A DNA stretch of 6,808 nucleotides. Origin: CAJQHK01 sp038142525 (GTDB lineage: Bacteria; Pseudomonadota; Alphaproteobacteria; Rickettsiales; UBA1997). The notes under the pieces were generated by a model. It did not search any database. It was not told the DNA's origin and saw only the letters and a program-made list of their open reading frames with translations. Position 1 is the stretch's first letter, and every line of letters starts with the position of its first letter. This document shows, in pieces, positions 1 through 6,220 of this stretch. The translations under genes were made by a program, and so were the position numbers. Location of the stretch: positions 1 through 6,808 of the forward strand of contig JAYQKE010000010.1 in the NCBI GenBank assembly GCA_038142525.1, read 5' to 3'.

Positions 1-288
1 ACATCATCTTCATCAATTAGTTTCTTGGTTAAGTAGCCACTACCAAAAGATACAATTTCCCTCTCCTTAAATGGTTGTGCCATAACCCTTTTTGGATTGG
101 AAATAACTTTTCCATTTAAATCTCTCTTTCTTCTTTTTACCTCCTGAAATATTCCAGCTTCTTTATCTAGGACAATTCCAAGATATTTGCTGTCTTTGCT
201 TGGAATGTTGTTTCTTTTTATCCCAATAGGCCGTTATTTCATATGCATATTCCCTGTCTCCAACTTTTTTGTATCTGATATAGCTCAT
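1..288 (-). pseudogene. IS4/IS1634-like transposase, N-terminal fragment, frameshifted
   Basis: Reading leftward from an ATG at 288, the sequence encodes MSYIRYKKVGDREYAYEITA followed by YWDKKK, then runs out of frame and stops near 169-171. A one-base shift between about 205 and 220 (in AAAAAGAAAC on the minus strand) restores an open frame to the window edge, including SKYLGIVLDKEAGIFQ and IVSFGSGYLTKKLI. The pattern of an IRYKK...EYAYE start, a K-Y-LG turn and a later FG-x-x-YL segment is typical of the N-terminus of IS1634/IS4-type DDE transposases. The catalytic domain lies outside the window. No Shine-Dalgarno sequence precedes the ATG. The simplest reading is one extra A in an A-run, so the gene is probably dead. 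The family assignment is by recall of the N-terminal pattern and is moderately sure. That it is a broken transposase is more certain than the family. Confidence 0.7.
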
Positions 289-510
289 AATCGTGAGTAA
301 AGAATTAATAATAGGCACGAGTATATAGAACTAAAAAGTCGGTTGCAAGCTTTTATTTGCTTAGATTAATGTTTTTTTAAGGACTATCGTGGGTAAAGAT
401 ATGGGAATTTAAGATAAAATAACTTTGCTAAACTTTGGCAAAAATAACAAAATTAAACAGTTTCAAATCTATAAATTAGATAATTGGTTTTTCAGAGGTT
501 CCTTTATAAG
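289..510. other. Non-coding spacer beside the left IS remnant
   Basis: This AT-rich stretch of about 220 nt has no convincing coding frame. It presumably holds the outer end of the IS4/IS1634-like element. A 13-nt near-repeat (TCGTGAGTAAAGA at 291-303, TCGTGGGTAAAGA at 387-399, one mismatch) and a short inverted repeat TTTGC/GCAAA near 424-442 are present. The right part contains the motif TCAGAGGTTCCTT, annotated separately. I could not define the IS boundary, a target-site duplication or a clear promoter. Confidence 0.5.
486..504 (+). repeat. Putative IS terminal inverted repeat, left copy
   Basis: GG-N4-TCAGAGGTTCCTT reads inward here. The same GG-N4-TCAGAGGTTCCTT occurs in inverted orientation at 6022-6040, beside the IS1595-type transposase start. 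Thirteen bases match exactly and the GG pair also matches, while the four bases between differ (TTTT against AAAA). The position of the second copy at the outer edge of a transposase gene suggests that both are ends of the same IS type. The 8-bp flanks of the two copies do not match, so there is no target-site duplication. Confidence 0.4.
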
Positions 511-726
511 ATGTTAAGAGATGAAAATGATCAAGAAACCGAATTAGACAAGGAATTGACAAAATTGTTAGATAGATCTCAAGGGATAACTGAAGCAGAT
601 AGAGAGGACATAAAATCAAAAAGACAAGAATTTATAAAATATTTAGAAGGTAAATGGAAAACCCCACCATCTTCACTATCACATTCGGTGATTGATTCGG
701 AGCGACAATTCGGTCGAGAATTATAA
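511..726 (+). CDS. Small hypothetical protein, 71 aa
   Basis: I do not recognise this ORF. From the ATG at 511 it encodes a 71-residue, very hydrophilic, charged product (start MLRDENDQETELDKEL) that looks helical in its first 50 residues. It has no signal peptide, membrane segment, cysteine pair or catalytic motif that I can name. A TTG start at 484 would add nine residues, but that extension is translated IS-end-like sequence, so the ATG is preferred. The only Shine-Dalgarno-like string (AGAGG at 494-498) is about 12 nt upstream, which is too far to be good, and it lies inside the putative inverted repeat. The 3' end contains three copies of ATTCGG (683, 695, 708). The stop at 724-726 overlaps the end of convergent sucA. 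It could be a fragment of a larger gene cut by IS activity, or not a gene at all. Confidence 0.35.
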   Translation: MLRDENDQETELDKELTKLLDRSQGITEADREDIKSKRQEFIKYLEGKWKTPPSSLSHSVIDSERQFGREL

Positions 727-3534
727 TTTTATAGCCTCATTAATTAATTTCTCTTGTTCCTCCTTATGGTAAGAAGCATAACCAGTAGCAGGTGAGGCAG
801 AGGCAATTCTACCAACATATTTTAAACGAAGATTAATCTTTGATTCTTCTAAAATTTCATCAAGATAATCACGAATAAAAAACCAGCTACCCATATTTTT
901 TGGCTCTTCCTGGCACCAGATTATTTCGGTTAATTTATATTTTTGTAATTCTTTTTTAATCAATTCTGATGGAAAAGGATAAATTTCTTCCAATCTAATA
1001 ATAGTAATATGATCTAATTTTTTAGCTTCTCTAGCCTCAATTAAATCATAATAGATTTTACCAGAACATAAAATTGCCTTTTTAATTTTTTTAGTGTTAG
1101 AATTTTCAGTTAAGATTGGCTGAAATTTAGTTTTTGGAGCAAATTCTGACAATTTTGAAACTGCTAATTTATGACGAAGTAATGATTTTGGTGACATTAC
1201 AATCAAAGGTTTTCTATCTTTAGAATGAATTTGACGACGCAGGGCGTGGAAGAAATTTGCTGGATTTGTAATATTGCAAATTCTCATATTATCATCAGCC
1301 GCTAATTGTAAAAACCTTTCTAACCTAGCAGAAGAATGTTCTGGACCTTGTCCTTCATAACCATGAGGAAGTAAACAAACTAAGCCAGATTTTCTCAGCC
1401 ATTTCACTTCACTTGAAGCAATAAATTGATCAAAAATAATTTGTGCGCCATTAGCAAAATCACCAAATTGTGCTTCCCAAATGGTTAAATTATCAGGCGA
1501 AGATAAAGAATAACCATATTCAAAACCTAAAACTGCATATTCTGAAAGAATAGAATCATAAACTTCATATCTAGCACCTTTAATATTATTTAAGGTGTCA
1601 ATTCTATTACCAGTTTCATAATCGGTTAAAACAGAATGACGGTGACTAAATGTTCCCCTTCCGGCATCTTGGCCAGTAATTCTAACATTTGAACCTTCCT
1701 CAATTAAAGAGCCAAAAGCCAAAGATTCAGCAATGCCCCAATTGATATTTTCTTCTGAATTAAATATTTCTATTTTTTGTTGAAATTGTTTAGAAATCTT
1801 AGGATTAATATTAAAATCTTCTGGAATTTCACTAATTTTAGCGAAAATATCTTTTAATTTTTTAGTCTCAATACCAGTTTCTGGAATTTTATTATCACCA
1901 TTTTTAACATTTTTCCATTCCCCTTCAAGCCAATCACCTTTTTTAGCTTGAAATTTTTCTGCTTCAGTGAAGGATTTTTCTAAATGAGAATTAAATTCAT
2001 CATTTAATTTTTTAAATTCCTCCTGAGATATAGCGCCAGCAGAAATCAATTTTTCAGAATAAAGTTTCTTTAAAGTAGGGTGGTTTTTAATAATTTTATA
2101 CATTACTGGCTGAGTATATAAAGGCTCATCCCCCTCATTATGGCCATATCTTCTATAACAAATAATGTCTAAAATAATGTCTTTTTTGAATTTCTGACGA
2201 TACGCAGCTGCTAATTTGGTAATTTTTACAACCGCCTCTACATCATCACCATTAACATGGAAAATTGGTGCATCAATTGCTTTAGCAAGGTCGGAAGCAT
2301 AGGTTGTACTACGAGAATCTTCAGGATTAGCAGTAAAACCAATTTGATTATTGGTGATAATATGAATTACACCCCCAGTATTATATCCTTCCAAACCATT
2401 CATCATAAGATTTTCAGCAACTGAACCCTGGCCAGCAAAAGCGGCGTCGCCATGAATTAAAATTGCCAGGGCAGAATTACGATCAGAATCATTATAAAAA
2501 TCTTGTTTAGCTCTGACCCTACCACAAACAACAGAATTTACAGCTTCCAAATGGGAAGGATTAAAAGCCAAAGAAAGATCAATTTTATTGCCAGCAATTT
2601 CACGAGAATTGGCATAACCCATATGATATTTTACATCGCCAGATTTAGTGATTTCTTTTGGAATTCCAGGAGCGCCTTTAAATTCAGCAATCATTTGGGA
2701 ATAGGGCTTGCCCATAACTCCAGTTAAAACATTAAGACGGCCTCTATGAGCCATACCAATGATAATTTTTTTGACTTTATTTTTGGCAGAATTATCAATA
2801 ATTTCTTCAACAGCATTAATTGAACTATCGCCACCTTCAACCGAAAATCTCTTAGCACCAGGAAATCTTTTATGCAAAAATTGTTCAAAATTTTCAGTAC
2901 GAATAATATCTTTTAAAATACGAATTTGATCATCTTTAGAAATTTTTTCTGCGGTTAAATTTTCAATTTTTTCTTCCAAAAATCTTTTTTGTTCAAAATT
3001 TCTAATATATTCAAACTCAGAAGCGATTTTAGAACAATAAGTTTGATTTAATTTATTAATAATATCAGAAATTTTAGCTTTTTTAAGACCTAATTTACCT
3101 TGAAGATCGATCTCTTTATTTAATTCTTCTGGAGAAATATTATGAAATTTGGGATCAATTTCAATTGGAAATTCTTTTTGGGCTAATTTTAAAGGATCTA
3201 AATCGGCATTTAAATGACCAAAATTTCTATAAGCTGTAATGAGATTATTGATTTTAATTTCAAGATCAGCAGATTTACTAGTTTTTTTTTGATTTTTTTC
3301 TTCAGGCTTGGCCATTGAAGAAATATCATAATTAAAATTTAAAATAGAGATATCTTTCTTGGACCAAGAAGCTCCATCCTTATCATCAATTAATTTTTCA
3401 ATATCTTCTTGATTTTCATTAAAAAAATTAACCCAACTAGTGTCAATTGAAGATGGGTTTTCAAGATATTTTTGATAAATCTCGATTATAAAGGGTAAAT
3501 TTGAACTAAAAAAAACTGTTTTATCTAAATGCAT
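721..3534 (-). CDS. sucA: 2-oxoglutarate dehydrogenase E1 component
   Basis: This is the thiamine-diphosphate-dependent E1 subunit of the cytoplasmic 2-oxoglutarate dehydrogenase complex. It decarboxylates 2-oxoglutarate and passes the succinyl group to the lipoyl domain of E2 (SucB) in the TCA cycle. From the ATG at 3534 it is 937 aa, against about 930 for family members. A TTG one codon upstream is possible but less likely. Visible in order (approximate residues): the N-terminal E1 segment with YLENPSSIDTSWVNFF (24-38); HRGRLN (264-269) and KYHMGYA (302-308), carrying the two conserved active-site histidines; GDAAFAGQG (362-370) and NNQIGFT (395-401) of the ThDP/Mg site; HNEGDEP (465-471); IAESLAFGSL (601-610); QDAGRGTFSHRH (622-633); EGQGPEHSSARLERFLQ (727-743); and a C-terminal domain ending ATGYASYHKEEQ. 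The frame is intact despite a T9 run at 3282-3290. No sucB follows; the next gene downstream is convergent. No clear Shine-Dalgarno sequence precedes the start. Confidence 0.97.
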   Translation of the reverse strand: MHLDKTVFFSSNLPFIIEIYQKYLENPSSIDTSWVNFFNENQEDIEKLIDDKDGASWSKKDISILNFNYDISSMAKPEEKNQKKTSKSADLEIKINNLITAYRNFGHLNADLDPLKLAQKEFPIEIDPKFHNISPEELNKEIDLQGKLGLKKAKISDIINKLNQTYCSKIASEFEYIRNFEQKRFLEEKIENLTAEKISKDDQIRILKDIIRTENFEQFLHKRFPGAKRFSVEGGDSSINAVEEIIDNSAKNKVKKIIIGMAHRGRLNVLTGVMGKPYSQMIAEFKGAPGIPKEITKSGDVKYHMGYANSREIAGNKIDLSLAFNPSHLEAVNSVVCGRVRAKQDFYNDSDRNSALAILIHGDAAFAGQGSVAENLMMNGLEGYNTGGVIHIITNNQIGFTANPEDSRSTTYASDLAKAIDAPIFHVNGDDVEAVVKITKLAAAYRQKFKKDIILDIICYRRYGHNEGDEPLYTQPVMYKIIKNHPTLKKLYSEKLISAGAISQEEFKKLNDEFNSHLEKSFTEAEKFQAKKGDWLEGEWKNVKNGDNKIPETGIETKKLKDIFAKISEIPEDFNINPKISKQFQQKIEIFNSEENINWGIAESLAFGSLIEEGSNVRITGQDAGRGTFSHRHSVLTDYETGNRIDTLNNIKGARYEVYDSILSEYAVLGFEYGYSLSSPDNLTIWEAQFGDFANGAQIIFDQFIASSEVKWLRKSGLVCLLPHGYEGQGPEHSSARLERFLQLAADDNMRICNITNPANFFHALRRQIHSKDRKPLIVMSPKSLLRHKLAVSKLSEFAPKTKFQPILTENSNTKKIKKAILCSGKIYYDLIEAREAKKLDHITIIRLEEIYPFPSELIKKELQKYKLTEIIWCQEEPKNMGSWFFIRDYLDEILEESKINLRLKYVGRIASASPATGYASYHKEEQEKLINEAIKL

Positions 3535-3537
3535 CAA

Positions 3538-3620
3538 ATACTAAATTTATTTATTTTATTGCTTAATTTGCAAGCAACAGATTGTAAAATATAAAATAAA
3601 ATTTTCAACTATTGAGTTGT
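3538..3620 (-). promoter_or_regulatory. sucA upstream spacer with possible promoter and small inverted repeats
   Basis: These 83 nt between the endonuclease stop and the sucA start must hold any sucA-specific promoter left after the R-M genes arrived. On the minus strand, TTGCTT (3577-3572) is followed about 18 nt later by an A/T-rich TAAATA-like box, a weak sigma-70-type match. TTGCTT also forms a 6-bp inverted repeat with AAGCAA (3559-3564 with 3572-3577, 7-nt loop). A second hairpin, CAACT/AGTTG with a 4-nt loop, lies just after the endonuclease stop and is followed by A/T-rich sequence, so it could be a weak terminator for the R-M operon. All of this is pattern-level evidence only. Confidence 0.25.
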
Positions 3621-4109
3621 TCATATTCGGCGTTTATATACTTCTTTCCCCTTAGCAAGGTTAATTAAAATTTCCCAATTTTCTTTATAATCTTGTAATT
3701 TGTTTAATGATTTGTTTTCGCCCCAATTTTCTAAGTCTTCAACTGGTATTATGTAGCAATCTCCGTTGTTAGAATCAACACCTATTATTAAATCACAATC
3801 TTTCTTAGTATATTTATACTTTCTATTTTCAGCTTGCCTAGATATTTGCTGTCCGCTTCTTGTGCCACCCGTAAAATTTAAAGAATTGTTACCAGTTCCC
3901 TTAATTTGAATCCTTAAAAGCTTTTGATAACCTCCAATATCAACTATTGCATCATATTTTGCATTCGTTACATCAACTCTTGAGCAAGGAAAGCCTGCTT
4001 TAATAACTCTTCCTACAGCTATTAATTCGTCCGCATTTCCATTCATTGGCCTAAATAAACCTTGTTCAATATTTGTAATATTGATTATCCATTTATTATT
4101 TTCAGTCAT
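3621..4109 (-). CDS. PD-(D/E)XK endonuclease, probable type II restriction enzyme
   Basis: This 162-aa protein lies 3 nt downstream of the methyltransferase stop, so translation is probably coupled; there is no separate Shine-Dalgarno sequence. The sequence shows a compact PD-(D/E)XK nuclease core: a helix with NADELIAVGRVIKAG (possible catalytic E28), then AKYDAIVDIGG (D53) and a strand LLRIQIKGT giving Q68-x-K70. The E ... D ... QxK arrangement resembles the small nuclease group that includes I-Ssp6803I-like enzymes and some type II restriction enzymes. A later segment, KDCDLIIGVDSNNGDCYIIPVEDL (about 103-126), is the usual tail of this fold. Pairing with a C5 methyltransferase makes restriction the natural role, with double-strand cleavage of unmethylated sites. 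The frame and the putative active-site residues are intact. The recognition sequence cannot be read from the protein. A solitary homing-type nuclease is a less likely alternative. Confidence 0.75.
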   Translation of the reverse strand: MTENNKWIINITNIEQGLFRPMNGNADELIAVGRVIKAGFPCSRVDVTNAKYDAIVDIGGYQKLLRIQIKGTGNNSLNFTGGTRSGQQISRQAENRKYKYTKKDCDLIIGVDSNNGDCYIIPVEDLENWGENKSLNKLQDYKENWEILINLAKGKEVYKRRI

Positions 4110-4112
4110 TAT

Positions 4113-5083
4113 TTAAGATTTTAAGGCTTTTAGAATTTCTTTTGCGATAGCTTGTATAACAGGAACGCTTACACTGTTGCCAAATTGCTTATAAAGCGCC
4201 GATTTTGGCATATCACTTGGCAATTTAAAACTATCATTAAAACCTTGAAATCTTGCACATTCTCTAGGAGTTAACTTTCTAATATCTTTGTCATCAAGCA
4301 CTAAAGGCACATTATGTCCGCCAGTTCCCATATTTGCGGTTAATGTAGGGCATAAATTACTTTTATTTTCTCTTACATATTGCCTGCGCCATTGATAACA
4401 AGTATCTTGGCTTTTCATTTCTTGCTTTAAAGTATCATAATACTTTGTTTTGTTATAATAATATGAATTGTCATTAACTTTTCTGTCAACTAAATCTTTT
4501 ATAGAAAGTCTTTTATCTGTTTTTTTAGGAAATTCAAAATTATCATAATCTTTTTGATTTAAAAAACATACAATATAAATTCTCTCTCTGTTTTGCGGTA
4601 TATTTGAATATTCGCAAGTGTTCATTACTTGATATTTTATTTTATAACATAGTTCTTCCACATAACTTACAATATGTTTAAATGTTTGCCCTTGATGATG
4701 TGATTTTAAATTTTTAACATTTTCTAAAAATAAAACTCTTGGCTTTATTTCTTTTGCAATCTTCATTAGATCAAAAAATATTGAACCCCTATCATCTTCA
4801 AAACCTTTTCTATAACCAGCAATAGAAAAAGCCTGACAAGGAAAGCCTGCTGTCAAAATATCAACCTTTTCTAGCTTTTTAGGGTTTAAGTTTTTTATAT
4901 CATCGCAAATAACTTTATGAGAAAAGTTTGCTCTGTATGTTTTACAGGCTTTTTCATCAATTTCATTTGCCCATTTTATGCTAAATCCAGCATTTTCAAA
5001 ACCCAAATCAACGCCACCAATTCCCGCAAAAAGGCTCGCTACTGTAAAATGTTTTTTCTTGCTTGATTGGTTAATTTATTCAT
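4113..5083 (-). pseudogene. C5-cytosine DNA methyltransferase, 5' frameshift (repairable)
   Basis: This enzyme transfers methyl groups from S-adenosylmethionine to C5 of cytosine in DNA and should protect sites from the adjacent endonuclease. Motifs in order: SLFAGIGGVDLGFENAG (motif I, AdoMet binding); AGFPCQAFS (motif IV, catalytic Cys); FLENVKNL (motif VI); IPQNRERIYIV (motif VIII); a short target-recognition region with CYQWRRQYVRENKSN and CPTLTANMGTGGHNVP; RKLTPRECARFQGF (motif IX); and YKQFGNSVSVPVIQAIA (motif X). The continuous frame reaches upstream only to a stop at 5076-5078. It contains motif I but no ATG, and its first start-like codon is a TTG at 5006 that lies inside motif I. 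In the neighbouring frame, ATG 5083 has a good Shine-Dalgarno (GGAG, 5 nt upstream) and reads MNKLTNQARK up to an A6 run (5052-5057). One added A joins it to motif I, giving 323 aa, a normal family length (343 aa from ATG 5143). The gene is therefore broken, phase-variable or misread there. Confidence 0.85.
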
Positions 5084-5143
5084 CACTTCTCCAAAGCTAT
5101 AATCCCTATCCTGTATTTCAGGTATTCTAATTGCCTGTTTCAT
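5083..5143 (-). other. Alternative 5' extension of the methyltransferase reading frame
   Basis: An ATG at 5143, five nt after the transposase stop, opens a frame reading MKQAIRIPEIQDRDYSFGEV that continues through ATG 5083 to the A6 run and stops at a TAG just beyond it. As printed this is a 34-codon ORF. It has no Shine-Dalgarno sequence, whereas ATG 5083 has GGAG at 5-nt spacing, so 5083 is the better methyltransferase start. The extension may be an N-terminal addition, a leader peptide, or a remnant fused during element rearrangement. Confidence 0.4.
5086..5093 (-). promoter_or_regulatory. Shine-Dalgarno deciding the methyltransferase start
   Basis: On the minus strand the sequence TTTGGAGAAGTGATG places GGAG five bases before ATG 5083. 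It is the only good ribosome binding site between the transposase stop and methyltransferase motif I. It supports initiation at 5083 and therefore supports the idea that the ancestral methyltransferase read through the A6 run in one frame. Confidence 0.55.
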
Positions 5144-5148
5144 AGTTT

Positions 5149-6016
5149 TTAGTTTATTAAGTTATTATAGGTAATTTTAGTATTGCTTATATTTTTCAAG
5201 CAATCAACAAATCTTTCATTATTTTGTAAATGTCTTGTGTCGTATTTATAAACAAACTCATTGCAGTATTTTTGAATATGCTTATGGCTTACCCAGTGAT
5301 AAACGCCGTTAATTCCTCGCTTCAAGTGAGACCAAAAGCCCTCAATGCTGTTTGTATGAATCTTAAAGGCTTTTCGCTCTTCATTTTGTTTATTGGTAAA
5401 TCCTTGTTTTGAATATTCGCCTTGACTGTGATTTACTCTTTGGTGATTAAATCTAAAGTTCGATATTGAGTGATAAGCTTTTGACTCGTCTGTAATTAAA
5501 ATATCGCCCTCTTTAAGGTTTTTATAAACCTCATTTTGCAGGGTATTAGCTTTTTGCATCTTCAACTTTAATTGCTTTAACTTTCTTGCTTTCTCTGTCA
5601 ATTAAGCCAATGACGACTGCTTTTTTCTTAACTCCTTTTTTATTCTATCTTTCATATGGCGATTTTGTTCTTTGCCGCCAATATAAGCCTCATCAACTTC
5701 AATAATTTCACCGCTAAAAGGTTTGTTGAAATCTTTTGATTTGCAAGCCTCTCTTATTCTTTTGCAAAACAAACCAAGCCGACTTTTGCGTAATTCCAAC
5801 TTGATTAGCTAATTGGCAACTTGAAATTCCTTTTTTGTTTGAATTGATTAAGAATATACACATAAACCATTTTTGTAAACTTAATCGTGAGTCATCAAAA
5901 ATTGTACCTTTTCTTATTGAGAAGTCTTTTTTGCAATCATAACAACGATTTTTTCTTGAAGTTTGATTTATATTCGTTGATATGAGTTGAGCCATAAAAA
6001 GATTTTTTCGCTCCAT
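5149..6016 (-). pseudogene. IS1595/ISXO2-type transposase, multiply frameshifted
   Basis: Read in pieces across frames, this is an ISXO2-like DDE transposase of the IS1595 family. The N-terminus (from ATG 6016) retains only the second half of the zinc ribbon (RCYDCKKDF), followed by RKGTIFDDSRLSLQKWF and the helix-turn-helix region ISSCQLANQVGITQKSAWF. A shift at about 5766-5769 (extra T) leads into CKRIREACKS and EIIEVDEAYIGGKE, with the first catalytic D near 5694. A shift at 5621-5626 (A6, one A short) leads into KAVVIGLIDRESKKVKAIK. A shift at 5551-5555 (one A extra) leads into KANTLQNEV, ITDESKAY (second D near 5490) and TNSIEGFWSHLKRGINGVYH (E near 5343). The start of the zinc ribbon appears lost: a shifted frame still reads FYGSTHIN, resembling CPYCGSTHIN without its cysteines. 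The gene cannot make a full protein as printed. It ends 5 nt before an ATG of the methyltransferase frame. Confidence 0.85.
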
Positions 6017-6021
6017 AAGAT

Positions 6022-6040
6022 AAGGAACCTCTGATTTTCC
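6022..6040 (-). repeat. Putative IS terminal inverted repeat, right copy
   Basis: On the minus strand this reads GG-N4-TCAGAGGTTCCTT, matching the sequence at 486-504 in inverted orientation. It lies directly outside the IS1595-type transposase start, where an IS1595 terminus is expected. The very short distance to the ATG (about 6 nt) and the missing first zinc-ribbon cysteines suggest that a deletion has brought the end closer to the gene. Confidence 0.4.
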
Positions 6041-6086
6041 TATTTAATTTTGTCTATTTTTTCATTTTTCAGAAAAAAATTTTTAT

Positions 6087-6140
6087 AATTTGGATAAAGA
6101 TTGCTAATTTTGTTAAAAATTAACAATCTTTATCCAAATT
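6087..6140. repeat. 54-nt near-perfect palindrome / hairpin
   Basis: The arms AATTTGGATAAAGATTG and CAATCTTTATCCAAATT pair over 17 bp. After one C-A mismatch, TAATTTT and AAAATTA pair over 7 more bp around a GTTA loop. There is no GC-rich stem and no following T-run on either strand, so it is not a standard intrinsic terminator. It could be a small palindromic repeat or MITE-like remnant, or a hairpin from an element end. It overlaps no ORF. Confidence 0.75.
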
Positions 6141-6173
6141 TAGGCATTATTTGTGGTAATTTCTCTAGTTTCT

Positions 6174-6207
6174 TGTCTAATTTTACCATTTTTGGCTAAA
6201 TTAGACA
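6174..6207. repeat. 34-nt hairpin downstream of the IS5-type transposase
   Basis: TGTCTAATTT and AAATTAGACA form a perfect 10-bp stem. After two mismatched pairs, CCA and TGG extend it around a TTTT loop. It lies 13 nt beyond the transposase stop on its downstream side. It may be a weak terminator or structured subterminal sequence of the IS5-family element. No T-run follows on the minus strand, which argues against a classical terminator. Confidence 0.6.
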
Positions 6208-6220
6208 CATTTATCCCTTG

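Larger units (their letters stand above)
5149..6040 (-). mobile_element. IS1595-family element remnant (left end not found)
   Basis: The right end is placed at about 6040 from the inverted-repeat-like sequence next to the transposase start. No matching end is visible between the transposase stop and the methyltransferase, where there are only 5 nt, nor clearly downstream of the endonuclease. The element therefore either extends leftward over the R-M genes as cargo or has lost its left end. The coordinates given cover only the certain transposase part plus the putative right end. Confidence 0.6.
6041..6220. other. Non-coding spacer between the IS1595-type and IS5-type remnants
   Basis: This 180-nt AT-rich stretch contains no plausible gene. 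It is dominated by two hairpins (6087-6140 and 6174-6207), listed separately. The IS5-family element should end within it, because its transposase stops at 6221, but without the other end the boundary cannot be fixed. Confidence 0.5.

Noticed and set aside
703..716. CGAC/GTCG hairpin as a shared terminator for the convergent small ORF and sucA
   Set aside because: The stem is only 4 bp, lies inside the ORF and lacks a proper T-run, so it is too weak to annotate.
2503..2727. Open frame on the plus strand inside sucA
   Set aside because: It is antisense to the highly conserved ThDP-binding region of sucA and has no recognisable motif or ribosome binding site, so it is a shadow frame.
3621..5143. 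A novel multi-gene defence system
   Set aside because: The two genes fit a conventional type II R-M pair. No further defence domain such as a helicase, ATPase, TIR or reverse transcriptase is present. The novelty, if any, is in the linkage to the transposase.
5230..5412. Plus-strand open frame within the IS1595-type transposase
   Set aside because: It lies opposite the conserved IEGFWSHLKRG region of the transposase, and its hydrophobic sequence is a by-product of that coding.
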